Assembly (NCBI GenBank): GCA_963790435.1
Contig: CAWBOI010000001.1
Location: 310,001-374,000, forward strand
Source: Ilyomonas sp963790435
Lineage (GTDB): Bacteria > Bacteroidota > Bacteroidia > Chitinophagales > Chitinophagaceae
Length of the DNA stretch: 64,000 bases
Reading direction: 5' to 3'
The translations under genes were made by a program, and so were the position numbers. Positions 38,993 through 47,550 of the stretch are shown here, in pieces. The notes under the pieces were generated by a model, which had not been told where the DNA came from, ran no database searches, and saw only the letters and a list, made by a program, of their open reading frames with translations. The first letter of the stretch is position 1, and each line of letters begins with the position of its first letter.

Positions 38993-39123
38993 GCCAACAA
39001 GAGGCTTTCTGCTATGCTGGCTGACACTCCTCATTCGGCATTTGTATTTCTATTTATCTTTAAAAAGTAATTCGGCTGACGGAATGCTAATGCCAGCACA
39101 GCAGAAAGCCGGCGGACGTTGGT
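38993..39123. repeat. Palindromic attC-like element, copy 1
   Basis: The outer bases CCAAC (38994-38998) and GTTGG (39118-39122) are inverted. The main arms GGCTTTCTGCTATGCTGGC (39003-39021) and GCCAGCACAGCAGAAAGCC (39092-39110) are inverted with two mismatches, and a ~70-bp AT-rich middle lies between. It closely resembles the element at 39873-40004. The position just after a stop codon, and the terminal AAC/GTT pair, recall integron attC sites, although the flanking bases do not fit the core consensus fully. Confidence 0.75.
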
Positions 39124-39160
39124 GGCAATATTAGAGACATCACACATGTAGTATAATTTA

Positions 39161-39862
39161 ATGATAAATAATGTACCTCCGATTTCTCTTCGCCGAGCCG
39201 CTCTTATTGCAGGACTTACTATCCTAATGATGGCATTAATTGCTCCATATTCTGAACTTTTTGTTTATCCAAAACTCATTAATCCAACAAATGCGGCAGA
39301 AACAGTGAGGAATATTACCAATAATAAAACACTTTTCGTTTCTGCTATCTTCGGATACCTGCTTACTGCTTCCGGTGACATTGTAGTGTCTTGGGCATTA
39401 TACATTTTGCTAAAACCAGTCAATGGATTTCTTTCGCTGCTGACAGCATGGTTCCGGTTGGTGTTTTCTGTAATATCGTTAGTTACCATACTTAACCTTG
39501 TTGCTGTTTTTCGATTGTTGACTAATCATGATTATGTAACCATGTTTGGACAAACCCAGTTATATGCGCAGGTAATGCTTTATCTTACAACGTTCCGAAG
39601 CGGTTACCACTTTGCAATTATATTTTTTAGCATTCATCTTATTCTTCTTGGCTGCCTGATTTTTAAATCCCGCTTTATACCGAATGTAATGGGACTATTA
39701 CTCATCATTTCAGGCTTAGGCTACCTGACAGATGCTTTAAAACCTTTTTTGTTTGCCGACTTTAATTCAGTATTCATAACCATTACTTTTTTTGGAGAGC
39801 TGATATTTATGTTATGGTTATTAATCAAAGGGTCGAGGATTAAGGAAGAACGGGACAAATAA
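39161..39862 (+). CDS. DUF4386 family membrane protein
   Basis: A 233-residue integral membrane protein with about six hydrophobic segments (AALIAGLTILMMALIAPYSE, FVSAIFGYLLTASGDIVVSW, VFSVISLVTILNLVAVFRLL and later ones). The order and the TASGDIVVSWALYILLKPVN segment fit DUF4386. Its function is not known. It starts 38 bp after one palindromic element and ends about 10 bp before the second copy, exactly like a gene cassette. Confidence 0.8.
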   Translation: MINNVPPISLRRAALIAGLTILMMALIAPYSELFVYPKLINPTNAAETVRNITNNKTLFVSAIFGYLLTASGDIVVSWALYILLKPVNGFLSLLTAWFRLVFSVISLVTILNLVAVFRLLTNHDYVTMFGQTQLYAQVMLYLTTFRSGYHFAIIFFSIHLILLGCLIFKSRFIPNVMGLLLIISGLGYLTDALKPFLFADFNSVFITITFFGELIFMLWLLIKGSRIKEERDK

Positions 39863-39872
39863 ATAACGAACG

Positions 39873-40004
39873 CACAACAAGAGGCTTTCTGCTATGCTGG
39901 CTGACATATCGCACTTCAACATTTGTAAATTTATTTATCTTTAGTAAGGTATTCGGCTGACGAATAAAGAATGCCAGCACAACAGAAAGCCCTGGAACGT
40001 AAGC
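39873..40004. repeat. Palindromic attC-like element, copy 2
   Basis: GGCTTTCTGCTATGCTGGC (39883-39901) and its near complement GCCAGCACAACAGAAAGCC (39973-39991) form the arms. The outer bases are ACAAC and ACGTAAG. The element aligns with 38993-39123 along its whole length, with AT-rich middles that are similar but diverged (ATTTATCTTTA, ATTCGGCTGACG shared). Confidence 0.75.
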
Positions 40005-40041
40005 CCGAAATTTGTTTCCATTCTTTATAACTTCTTCCCTT

Positions 40042-40073
40042 TTTGTTACTTGGCTCTTTCACTTTTACCTTCG
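40042..40073 (+). promoter_or_regulatory. Promoter of guaA
   Basis: TTTG (40042-40045), a 20-bp spacer, then TACCTTCG (40066-40073), one base off TAnnTTTG. The start codon at 40081 is eight bases after the element, which suggests a nearly leaderless transcript. Confidence 0.55.
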
Positions 40074-40080
40074 CAGCCAA

Positions 40081-41616
40081 ATGACCGAAAAAATTATCAT
40101 CCTCGATTTTGGCAGTCAGTACACACAACTCATTGCACGTGCTGTGCGTGAAGCCAACGTATATTGCGAAATCATTCCTTACCTCAAACCGTTTACCATT
40201 GATCCTTCTTTAAAAGGCATCATTTTAAGCGGCTCGCCGTTTAGCGTAAACGACAACAATGCGCCCGTGGTAGATGTGGCTGGCATCAGCAAAGACCTGC
40301 CCGTTTTGGGTTTGTGTTATGGTGCGCAATTAACAGCGAAATTGTTGGGTGGCGAAGTCAACAAATCGAATAAGCGCGAGTATGGAAGGGCAAAGCTTAA
40401 TATTCAAAAAGAAGATCCTTTGCTTCACAATGTTACAGATATGAGCCAGGTGTGGATGAGCCACAGCGATTCCATTCATCAATTGCCCGAAGGATTTGAA
40501 ATTACAGCCACTACCGATAGCATTCCGGTGGCTGCGTTCCGCTATCAAACGCATGATACGCGCCCGGTGTTTGGCTTGCAGTTTCATCCCGAAGTATATC
40601 ATTCTACCGAAGGAAAAAAAATCATCCGCAATTTTTTGGTAAATGTTTGTCATTGCCAGCAGGACTGGACGCCCGCTTCTTTCATCCATGAAACCATTGC
40701 CCAATTGCAGGAACAAATTGGCGATGCGCATGTGATCATGGCATTGAGCGGCGGCGTAGATAGCACCGTAGCTGCCACCCTTATCAGCCGTGCCATTGGC
40801 GACAGGCTGCATGGTATTTTTGTTGACAACGGCGTACTCCGCAAAGATGAATTTGAACAGGTTTTGGAAACATACAAAAACATTGGTTTGAACGTTACCG
40901 GCATTGATGCAAAAGGATGGTTTTACGAAGCATTGAAAGACAAAGTTGATCCTGAATTAAAACGGAAAGCCATTGGCAAAACGTTCATTGATGTATTTCA
41001 GGAAGAAGCTGCAAAAGTGCCCGAAGCGCGGTTTTTGGGACAAGGAACTATCTATCCCGATGTTATAGAAAGTGTAAGCGTTCACGGTCCTTCCGTTACC
41101 ATAAAATCGCATCACAATGTGGGTGGTTTGCCCGAAAAAATGCACCTCCGTTTGGTAGAGCCGTTGCGTTCTCTTTTTAAAGATGAAGTCAGAAAAGTGG
41201 GGTTGGAATTAGGCATTCCAAAAGAGATGATTCAGCGCCATCCCTTCCCTGGTCCGGGTTTGGCAATCCGCATTTTAGGCGAGATAACGGAAGAAAAAGT
41301 GGCGCTGTTGCAGGAAGCAGATCACATTTACATTCAGGCTTTAAAATCGCACCATTTATACGATACCATCTGGCAGGCAGGCGCCATTTTGTTGCCTGTA
41401 AAAAGCGTTGGGGTGATGGGCGATGAACGCACTTACGAACACACCGTTGCATTGCGCGCTGTAACTTCGGTGGATGGCATGACGGCTGATTGGGCGCATC
41501 TGCCTTACGAGTTCCTGGCGCATGTTTCTAACGAAATCATCAACAATGTGCGTGGCATTAACCGCGTTGTGTACGACATCAGCAGCAAGCCGCCTGCAAC
41601 CATTGAATGGGAATAA
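40081..41616 (+). CDS. guaA: GMP synthase (glutamine-hydrolysing)
   Basis: A 511-residue enzyme that aminates XMP to GMP using glutamine and ATP, the last step of guanine nucleotide synthesis. Start 40081 (MTEKIIILDFGSQYTQLIAR) is the family start. Class I amidotransferase domain: nucleophile Cys in LGLCYGAQ and the His/Glu in QFHPEVYHS. Synthase domain: the PP-loop LSGGVDST, then FLGQGTIYPDVIES and the C-terminal dimerisation part ending GINRVVYDISSKPPATIEWE. It is complete, with no anomalies. Confidence 0.97.
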   Translation: MTEKIIILDFGSQYTQLIARAVREANVYCEIIPYLKPFTIDPSLKGIILSGSPFSVNDNNAPVVDVAGISKDLPVLGLCYGAQLTAKLLGGEVNKSNKREYGRAKLNIQKEDPLLHNVTDMSQVWMSHSDSIHQLPEGFEITATTDSIPVAAFRYQTHDTRPVFGLQFHPEVYHSTEGKKIIRNFLVNVCHCQQDWTPASFIHETIAQLQEQIGDAHVIMALSGGVDSTVAATLISRAIGDRLHGIFVDNGVLRKDEFEQVLETYKNIGLNVTGIDAKGWFYEALKDKVDPELKRKAIGKTFIDVFQEEAAKVPEARFLGQGTIYPDVIESVSVHGPSVTIKSHHNVGGLPEKMHLRLVEPLRSLFKDEVRKVGLELGIPKEMIQRHPFPGPGLAIRILGEITEEKVALLQEADHIYIQALKSHHLYDTIWQAGAILLPVKSVGVMGDERTYEHTVALRAVTSVDGMTADWAHLPYEFLAHVSNEIINNVRGINRVVYDISSKPPATIEWE

Positions 41617-41651
41617 ACAGGATTATTTTTTGTGCAAAAACAAACTTCCAA

Positions 41652-42851
41652 ATGAAGCGTTGCCAACCTTTGAAATACTGCCTTTTGGTTTTGCCTCTTT
41701 TTTTTGCGACTGCTTTGTTTTCGCAAACTCTGCCATCAACAAAAAAGGTAAAAATAGCGGTGCTTTGCCCGTTGTATCTCGATTCGGCTTTCAACGGTTA
41801 TACTTACAAGCTGGGCAACAAGAATATGCCGCAATATATATTGAGCGGACTTGATTTTTACAACGGTGTGATGCTTGCTGTTGATTCGCTCAACAAAGAG
41901 CACATCAACGCCGAAGTATGGATTTATGATACTAAAAAGGCGAACACCAACATCACCACCATTTTGCAGAGCATGAAGTGGCTCAGCTTCTCGCTCATCA
42001 TTGCGTCGCTTAACAACAGTACCGAACAAAAAGCCGTTTCTGATTTTTCGTTTGCCAATAACATTCCTGTTGTTTCTGTAACGTATCCTAACAACACTGG
42101 TATTTCTGCCAATCCGTTTTTTGTTTTGCTCAATTCTACTTTGCAAACGCATGTGGCTGCCATCTATCGTTTTGTTGAAGAAAATTATTCTTATAACAAG
42201 CCTTTGTTCATTACCGGAAGCGGCGCATCAGAAAGAAAAATATTGAGCGATTTTAAAGCGAACGACAGCCTCATTAAAAACCATTTTGCATACAAGGTTT
42301 TGGAATTGAATAACAATGTTTCGTTTGATAACATCAAGCCTTATCTTGACAGTACCAAACAAAATGTAATTGTTTGCGGTTCACTCAATACCGGCTTTGC
42401 TTCATCGCTCGTAACTGCGCTGGGAGACAATCCTAAATACAAAACCACCCTTATTGGAATGCCCAATTGGGATGGTGTTAAAAAACTGCTCAACAACAAT
42501 TATAATAACATTGATATTGTTTATTCAACACCGTTTTACTATGCTCCCAATGATAGCCTGGTAAAAACTATAACCCTTGATTACAGGACGAAATTTGTGG
42601 GCCGGCCCAGCGATATGGTGTTCAAAGGCTTTGAAGCGATGTATCATTATACACACTTGTTAAGCACCGATTCTATCGCTTTCATCAGTCATATTTCTGA
42701 TACCAGCAATTTAGCAACCAATCGGTTTTTAGTTCAACCCGTTATGCAAAATGTGCAATCGCTTATACCTGATTATTTAGAAAATAAACACCTGTATTTT
42801 ATAAGAAACAACAGCGGCTCGGTGGTAGCCGTTCAGCAATTGAAGAAGTAA
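41652..42851 (+). CDS. Exported type I periplasmic-binding-fold protein
   Basis: A 399-residue protein with signal peptide (LKYCLLVLPLFFATALFS, then QTLPST). Start 41652 gives MKRCQPLKYC. The mature part (VKIAVLCPLYLDSAFNGYTY, YNGVMLAVDSLNKEHINAEV, NIPVVSVTYPNNTGISANPF) has the layout of the branched-chain amino-acid receptor fold. In related Bacteroidota this domain is often joined to LysM peptidoglycan-binding repeats; none is present here. It is 35 bp after guaA, and the two may be transcribed together. The ligand is unknown. Confidence 0.75.
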   Translation: MKRCQPLKYCLLVLPLFFATALFSQTLPSTKKVKIAVLCPLYLDSAFNGYTYKLGNKNMPQYILSGLDFYNGVMLAVDSLNKEHINAEVWIYDTKKANTNITTILQSMKWLSFSLIIASLNNSTEQKAVSDFSFANNIPVVSVTYPNNTGISANPFFVLLNSTLQTHVAAIYRFVEENYSYNKPLFITGSGASERKILSDFKANDSLIKNHFAYKVLELNNNVSFDNIKPYLDSTKQNVIVCGSLNTGFASSLVTALGDNPKYKTTLIGMPNWDGVKKLLNNNYNNIDIVYSTPFYYAPNDSLVKTITLDYRTKFVGRPSDMVFKGFEAMYHYTHLLSTDSIAFISHISDTSNLATNRFLVQPVMQNVQSLIPDYLENKHLYFIRNNSGSVVAVQQLKK

Positions 42852-42951
42852 GTGATTGTTTGTTTTTGCCGATATTTTTGAAGTGAAAAAATACAGGTTC
42901 TGAGTGCTACGCTTTGGTACTCCGATTGATTGTCTCTTGCGTATAATCGTT

Positions 42952-43842
42952 CTACCAATCAATAAACGAAATGCCTAAGCCAATGGTATTTTGAAAATGG
43001 TTGTAGTCAATGAGCGTTTCGCCGTAGCCGGTAGAAACCTGCAGATTGCCATTTAAATGACCATGAATTTTAAACACCCAATTGAGTTGTGCGCTGCCTT
43101 TGTTAATGTCCCGAAACGTGAACGGATGCGTGGCAACCAAATAAACCTGATTGTTGGGACGACCATATGCCACTGTAATTTCTCCGTTGCCTATGTAACG
43201 GGTAATAGCAGGGTTTTCATCGTCTTCATCATGCAAGCGAATCCAGGGTCGTAGCGTAATTTGCCAGTTTTTTCTTTCTAAAGAGGTGTGAAACAGAATG
43301 CGGTTCCAACTTCGCGAACGCGGCAAATCCTGACCGTTGGATTGATGGTTGAAAGCTGCGCCAAATGTGCGTCCTGTAAAGCCAAACAGCTTGTAACGAA
43401 CCGGAAAGTTTAGAATGATTTCTGGCTCATAATTCAATTCCCGAAACTCTCTCGACAATTTGCTGTTGTAAATTTGCCAATGCGCTTTTTGCGTGTAAGC
43501 AACCCACAAATCGCCTTTTCCCCAAAATATCCGTTGCAGCACTTTTGTTTTAAAGCTCAATTGAAAGCGAGCCTCATATTTATTATAATTGATAGGCGAC
43601 GGAACACTGTAAGCAGGGTTCTCGCTGTACGGTTGTTTGTTGGGGCTGCTCGACCATCTGCCAGCCGTTACATAAAACGGTTTGTAAGAGGTAAGCAGGA
43701 AAGTGCCACGGCGTGTGGAATCGTCCAACTCCCATCTTTCAGAAATGCTTTTGATGTGCGCCGATTGATCGGTTACGATTTGCGCTTTTCCATTCATAAA
43801 GCAAAAAAACAAGCAAAAGAATGAGTACATTTTATACTTCAT
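42952..43842 (-). CDS. pldA: Outer-membrane phospholipase A
   Basis: A 296-residue beta-barrel lipase of the OMPLA type, which hydrolyses phospholipids in the outer leaflet of the outer membrane. It has a signal peptide (MYSFFCLFFCFMNGKA, then Q). The catalytic set is visible in FNHQSNGQDLPRSRSWNR: His and Ser of HQS and Asn of SWN, as in E. coli PldA His142/Ser144/Asn156. Alternating hydrophobic strands fill the rest, and the final IGLGISFIDW ends in an aromatic residue, the outer-membrane insertion signal. Confidence 0.9.
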   Translation of the reverse strand: MKYKMYSFFCLFFCFMNGKAQIVTDQSAHIKSISERWELDDSTRRGTFLLTSYKPFYVTAGRWSSSPNKQPYSENPAYSVPSPINYNKYEARFQLSFKTKVLQRIFWGKGDLWVAYTQKAHWQIYNSKLSREFRELNYEPEIILNFPVRYKLFGFTGRTFGAAFNHQSNGQDLPRSRSWNRILFHTSLERKNWQITLRPWIRLHDEDDENPAITRYIGNGEITVAYGRPNNQVYLVATHPFTFRDINKGSAQLNWVFKIHGHLNGNLQVSTGYGETLIDYNHFQNTIGLGISFIDW

Positions 43843-43958
43843 GGATAAGACATTTTCAGTTTCATAATGTTATAAATCTTCAATAAAGATAGGCACCGTT
43901 TTAACATGAAAAAGTGGCAAAAACAAACCTGCGGAATGGCATTTGCACAAGAAGCAGT

Positions 43959-45056
43959 ATGCTGATTGAAACACCTGTTGAACATCATTCTTCGTTACCT
44001 ATTACACAAACCGAAAAGTCTCAAAAGGCATGGATGCCAAAGCGGGTTTTGTTCACGCGCGAAGCACTTGACGAACCGTTTGGTCAACAAATTTTTGAGC
44101 GTGTTTCTAAGTTAGATTTACCAACAGAAATTTTAAAAAACAACCGCCTCACCAACCTCCGCGGGGAAGATGAAAAAGAAACCTACCGGCTTTCTAAAAC
44201 CACGATGGCAGTAGTAACAGCGCCGCCAAGTGCAATGAAGCTGCAACCCATTCCGCCAAGTGCCGACTGGCAGTTTCACTTAGCGCAAGGCTGCCCGGCG
44301 CATTGCCAGTATTGCTATCTCGCAGGTAGCCTGGCAGGTCCGCCGGTGGTGCGCGTGTATGCCAATTTACCTTCTATTTTAGAGAACAATTTACGCTACA
44401 TCAACAACAATAAATCTACATCGTTTGAAGCCAGTTGTTATACCGATCCGTTGAGCATTGAACACCTTACCGGAAGCCTTGCCGAATGCATTCGTTTTTT
44501 TGGTGAACAGGAAAATGGCAGACTTCGTTTTGTAAGCAAATTTTCTCATGTTGAACCGTTGCTTTCTCTACCGCACAATGGTCATACCCGCTGGCGATTC
44601 AGTTTGAATGCAGAAGCTATTACTAAACGTTTAGAGGGCGGCACTGCATCTTTGCAACAACGCCTGAAAGCCATACGCAGCGCGGCTTTGCCAAAGGAAG
44701 GCGGTGGCGGTGGGTATCCTGTGGGGGCGGTGATTGCTCCTATTATGCCAATACCCAACTGGCAGGAAGCTTATGCAAAACTGCTTTCTGATTTAGAGCA
44801 GGAATTAGACTTTACTACCGATCTTACTTTTGAATTGATCAGCCATCGTTTTACGCCCGGCTCGAAGGATGTTTTGTTGAATTGGTATCCAAAAACAAGC
44901 TTAGATATGAGTGAAGAAAACCGCAGCATCAAACGCAACAAATTTGGTGGTGTAAAGTATGTTTACACAAAAGATACCATGCTGGAACTGCGTTCATTCT
45001 TTGAAAAAGAAATTGCCAAACGTTTTCCGCAAGCAAAGATTTTATATTGGACATAA
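43959..45056 (+). CDS. Spore-photoproduct-lyase family radical SAM protein
   Basis: A 365-residue radical SAM protein. Start 43959 (MLIETPVEHHSSLPIT) follows the recurring intergenic 15-mer. The iron-sulfur motif GCPAHCQYCYLAGSL has the C-x3-C-x2-C spacing at about residues 112-119. WMPKRVLFTREALDEPFGQQ and VSKFSHVEPLLSL are close to SPL-type proteins. In spore formers this enzyme reverses the UV lesion spore photoproduct; Bacteroidota do not sporulate, so the role here may be another DNA lesion or unrelated chemistry. It is divergent from pldA. Confidence 0.85.
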   Translation: MLIETPVEHHSSLPITQTEKSQKAWMPKRVLFTREALDEPFGQQIFERVSKLDLPTEILKNNRLTNLRGEDEKETYRLSKTTMAVVTAPPSAMKLQPIPPSADWQFHLAQGCPAHCQYCYLAGSLAGPPVVRVYANLPSILENNLRYINNNKSTSFEASCYTDPLSIEHLTGSLAECIRFFGEQENGRLRFVSKFSHVEPLLSLPHNGHTRWRFSLNAEAITKRLEGGTASLQQRLKAIRSAALPKEGGGGGYPVGAVIAPIMPIPNWQEAYAKLLSDLEQELDFTTDLTFELISHRFTPGSKDVLLNWYPKTSLDMSEENRSIKRNKFGGVKYVYTKDTMLELRSFFEKEIAKRFPQAKILYWT

Positions 45057-45063
45057 GAAGAAA

Positions 45064-45187
45064 GCCCCCAACCTCTAAAGGAGAGTTTATAACTGCGTGA
45101 GCAGATTTGTTTTTGCTTCATCTTTGAATGAAGCAAGACAATGAATAATGGTTGTGCTTATAAGTTCCCCTTTAGGAGCGGAGGGGC
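45064..45187. repeat. Inverted repeat, CTCCTAAAGGGGAACTT family, overlapping the obgE 3' end
   Basis: The left arm from 45064 (GCCCCCAACCTCTAAAGGAG) and the right arm at 45160-45187 (TTCCCCTTTAGGAGCGGAGG) are imperfect inverted copies. The right arm overlaps the last codons and stop of obgE. A TTTGTTTTTGC motif lies inside at 45106-45116. Confidence 0.65.
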
Positions 45188-46180
45188 ATCCTTATTCAGC
45201 ACTTCCCACAACACATCTTTCAATTGAACAATGCCTTGCTGCGTAACGGATGAAATAAAAAGGTGCGGTATATTTTGCGGTAATTCTTTTTCAATTTCTG
45301 CCTTCAATTCATCATCCAGCATATCGCTTTTGCTGATCGCAATTACAAAATCTTTTTGCAATAATTCGGGATTGTATTCTTTCAGTTCATTCAACAAAAT
45401 ATCAAACTCTTTGCGATGATTGTCGCTATCAGCAGGTATCAAAAACAGAAGCGCAGCGTTGCGCTCAATGTGCCGCAAAAAACGATGCCCCAGTCCCTTA
45501 CCTTCGGCTGCGCCCTCGATAATGCCGGGCAAATCTGCCATCACAAAGCTTCTTCCATCACGGTAATCAACAAAGCCTAACTGTGGTGATAAGGTTGTAA
45601 AAGCATAGTTCGCAATTTTTGGTTTTGCAGCACTTACTACCGATAACAAAGTAGATTTACCGGCATTGGGAAAACCCACTAAACCCACGTCTGCCAATAC
45701 TTTCAACTCTAACGCTTTCCATCCTTCGCTGCCCTCTTCGCCAGGTTGAGCATGGTCAGGAGCCTGGTTGGTAGGTGTTGCAAAATTGCTGTTGCCAAGT
45801 CCTCCTCTGCCCCCGTGCAGCCAAACGAACTCTTGTCCATCTTCCAGTATTTCAATTTCTTTTTTGCCGCTGTCTTCATCAATGGCTATCGTTCCCAATG
45901 GCACTTCAATAATAATGTCGTTTCCATCGCGCCCTGTACGGTTGTTTTTGCTGCCACCTTCACCGTTTTCGGCAATTACATTTTTATAATAACGGAGGTG
46001 CAGCAATGTCCACAACTGTTTGTTGCCACGCAAAATAATATGACCGCCTCTGCCGCCATCGCCGCCATCAGGTCCGCCTTTCGAGGTTAATTTATTGCGC
46101 ATGAAGTGGCGGCTACCGGCGCCACCATGACCGCTTTTACACCACACACGGATGTAATCTATAAAGTTGCTTTTTTCCAT
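45158..46180 (-). CDS. obgE: Obg family GTPase
   Basis: A 340-residue ribosome-associated GTPase with roles in 50S assembly and stress control. Start 46180 (MEKSNFIDYIRVWCKSGHGG) matches the family; a start nine bases upstream is possible. The glycine-rich Obg fold (GGPDGGDGGRGGHIILRGNK) is followed by the G domain: GFPNAGKSTLLSV, DLPGIIEGAAEGKGLGHRFL, AISKSDMLD. The protein ends right after the G domain with KDAPPLLKGNL, where the last residues are encoded by the arm of a dispersed repeat. Confidence 0.95.
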   Translation of the reverse strand: MEKSNFIDYIRVWCKSGHGGAGSRHFMRNKLTSKGGPDGGDGGRGGHIILRGNKQLWTLLHLRYYKNVIAENGEGGSKNNRTGRDGNDIIIEVPLGTIAIDEDSGKKEIEILEDGQEFVWLHGGRGGLGNSNFATPTNQAPDHAQPGEEGSEGWKALELKVLADVGLVGFPNAGKSTLLSVVSAAKPKIANYAFTTLSPQLGFVDYRDGRSFVMADLPGIIEGAAEGKGLGHRFLRHIERNAALLFLIPADSDNHRKEFDILLNELKEYNPELLQKDFVIAISKSDMLDDELKAEIEKELPQNIPHLFISSVTQQGIVQLKDVLWEVLNKDAPPLLKGNL

Positions 46181-46186
46181 CACCGA

Positions 46187-46194
46187 CAAAGATA
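46187..46194 (-). promoter_or_regulatory. -7 promoter element of obgE
   Basis: On the minus strand TATCTTTG (46194 to 46187) perfectly matches TAnnTTTG, seven bases before the ATG at 46180. No TTTG stands at -33, because the arm of an inverted repeat begins at 46197. Confidence 0.5.
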
Positions 46195-46196
46195 AT

Positions 46197-46374
46197 GGAA
46201 CACAGATGACACGGATTTCATCTACGGATATTCAGAATTTTAGATTGAATAAATAATATTGAATATTATGGCAAAAACAAACTTCATTACTATCTCATCT
46301 ATCTCAAAAATCCCATTTCTCCTATTTCGGATAATCCTGCCAATCCGCGCATGAAATCAGTGTCATCTGTGTTC
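46197..46374. repeat. Inverted repeat, AACACAGATGACACGGATTT family
   Basis: GGAACACAGATGACACGG... (46197-46221) and its complement ending TGTCATCTGTGTTC (46351-46374) match at 22 of 23 bases in the core. It occupies the region between the divergent obgE and trpS genes and encloses the recurring 15-mer at 46270-46284. Confidence 0.8.
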
Positions 46375-46415
46375 TATAAATCTCATCTGTATTCCATTTC
46401 ATTTCATCCATTTCC

Positions 46416-46423
46416 TATCTTCG
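46416..46423 (+). promoter_or_regulatory. -7 promoter element of trpS
   Basis: TATCTTCG is one base off TAnnTTTG, with TTCC 20 bp upstream. The ATG at 46431 is eight bases after it, again pointing to a leaderless transcript. Confidence 0.4.
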
Positions 46424-46430
46424 CCGACTT

Positions 46431-47426
46431 ATGAAAGAAGTGGTTTTAAGTGGTATTCGTCCAACCGGTTTTTTGCATCTGGGCAACCTGTTCGGCGCCG
46501 TTGCCAACTGGGTAAAAATGCAGGATGAATACAACTGTTTGATTTGTGTAGTAGATTGGCATAGCCTCACTACGCATCCCGATACGAAAGAGCTGAAACG
46601 CAATGTGCATAGGCTTTTGTCGGAGTTGATTGCCTGTGGCATTGACCCGCAAAGAACCATTTTGTATGTGCAAAGCGATGTGCCGCAGATTGCCGAATTG
46701 TACCTGTATTTAAACATGCTGGCTTACAAAGGCGAACTGGAAAAAACAGCAACCTTTAAAGACAAGGTACGGCAACATCCCGACAATATAAATGCGGGGT
46801 TGCTAACCTATCCGGTGTTGATGGCAGCTGATGTTTTGATTCATCGTGCCGTAAATGTTCCCGTTGGGAAAGACCAGGAGCAACATTTGGAAATGACAAG
46901 AAATTTTGCGGAACGTTTCAATCATCGTTATGGTGAAGTGTTTCCTATGCCTTACCCGTTTAATTATGGCAGCAATTTGATCAAGATTATGAGTTTAGAT
47001 GGTTCGGGAAAAATGAGCAAAAGCGATAACGAAATGGCAACGTTGTACATTTCAGACGAAGATGATGTCATCCGCAAAAAAATAATGAAAGCAAAAACAG
47101 ACAGTGGACCAACAGAAAACAATAGTGAAAAGCCCGACTATATTGCTAATTTATTTACACTGATGAATGTAGTAAGTAAGCCCGAAACGGTTACTCATTT
47201 TGAAGGAGTGTATAATAGTTGCAACATTCGTTATGGTGATATGAAAAAGCAACTGTCGGAAGATATGATCCATTTTATCAAACCTATACGCGAGAAAGCG
47301 AAAGCCATTCAAAATGATGAAGCTTATCTCTCTGAAGTTATTCAGATGGGTAAAGAAAAAGCGCAGCGAAGTGCCACAAAAACATTAGAGCTGGTGCGGA
47401 CTGCAGTGGGTGTGAATTATGTGTGA
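46431..47426 (+). CDS. trpS: Tryptophanyl-tRNA synthetase
   Basis: A 331-residue class I synthetase that charges tRNA-Trp. The N-terminal VVLSGIRPTGFLHLGNLFGA contains the HIGH-type motif (LHLGN), IVCVVDWHSLTTHP-like contacts follow (LICVVDWHSLTTHPD), and SGKMSKSDNE is the KMSKS loop. PVGKDQEQHLEMTRNFAERF is a further family signature. The length is normal for bacterial TrpRS. Confidence 0.96.
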   Translation: MKEVVLSGIRPTGFLHLGNLFGAVANWVKMQDEYNCLICVVDWHSLTTHPDTKELKRNVHRLLSELIACGIDPQRTILYVQSDVPQIAELYLYLNMLAYKGELEKTATFKDKVRQHPDNINAGLLTYPVLMAADVLIHRAVNVPVGKDQEQHLEMTRNFAERFNHRYGEVFPMPYPFNYGSNLIKIMSLDGSGKMSKSDNEMATLYISDEDDVIRKKIMKAKTDSGPTENNSEKPDYIANLFTLMNVVSKPETVTHFEGVYNSCNIRYGDMKKQLSEDMIHFIKPIREKAKAIQNDEAYLSEVIQMGKEKAQRSATKTLELVRTAVGVNYV

Positions 47427-47430
47427 GAAA

Positions 47431-47538
47431 AAGCTGCAAGCTATGAGCTTCGAGCTATGAGTTTTAAGAAATAAAATAGTAAGATAAAAAACAAACGATT
47501 GCTGTTGCTTATAGCTTGCCGCTAAAAGCTCGCAGCTT
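47431..47538. repeat. Imperfect inverted repeat, AAGCTGCAAGCTATGAGC family
   Basis: AAGCTGCAAGCTATGAGCTT (from 47431) and the inverted AAGCTCGCAGCTT end (47511-47538) match at about 20 of 28 bases. A weaker relative occurs near 10527-10596. Confidence 0.6.
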
Positions 47539-47550
47539 AAAAACAACACA

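Noticed and set aside
39003..39991. CRISPR array
   Set aside because: Only two copies 880 bp apart with genes between them; no short regular repeat-spacer pattern exists anywhere in the window.
38993..40004. A classical integron with canonical attC sites
   Set aside because: The flanks do not fit RYYYAAC/GTTRRRY in both copies and no IntI-like gene is present, so only an attC-like layout is claimed.
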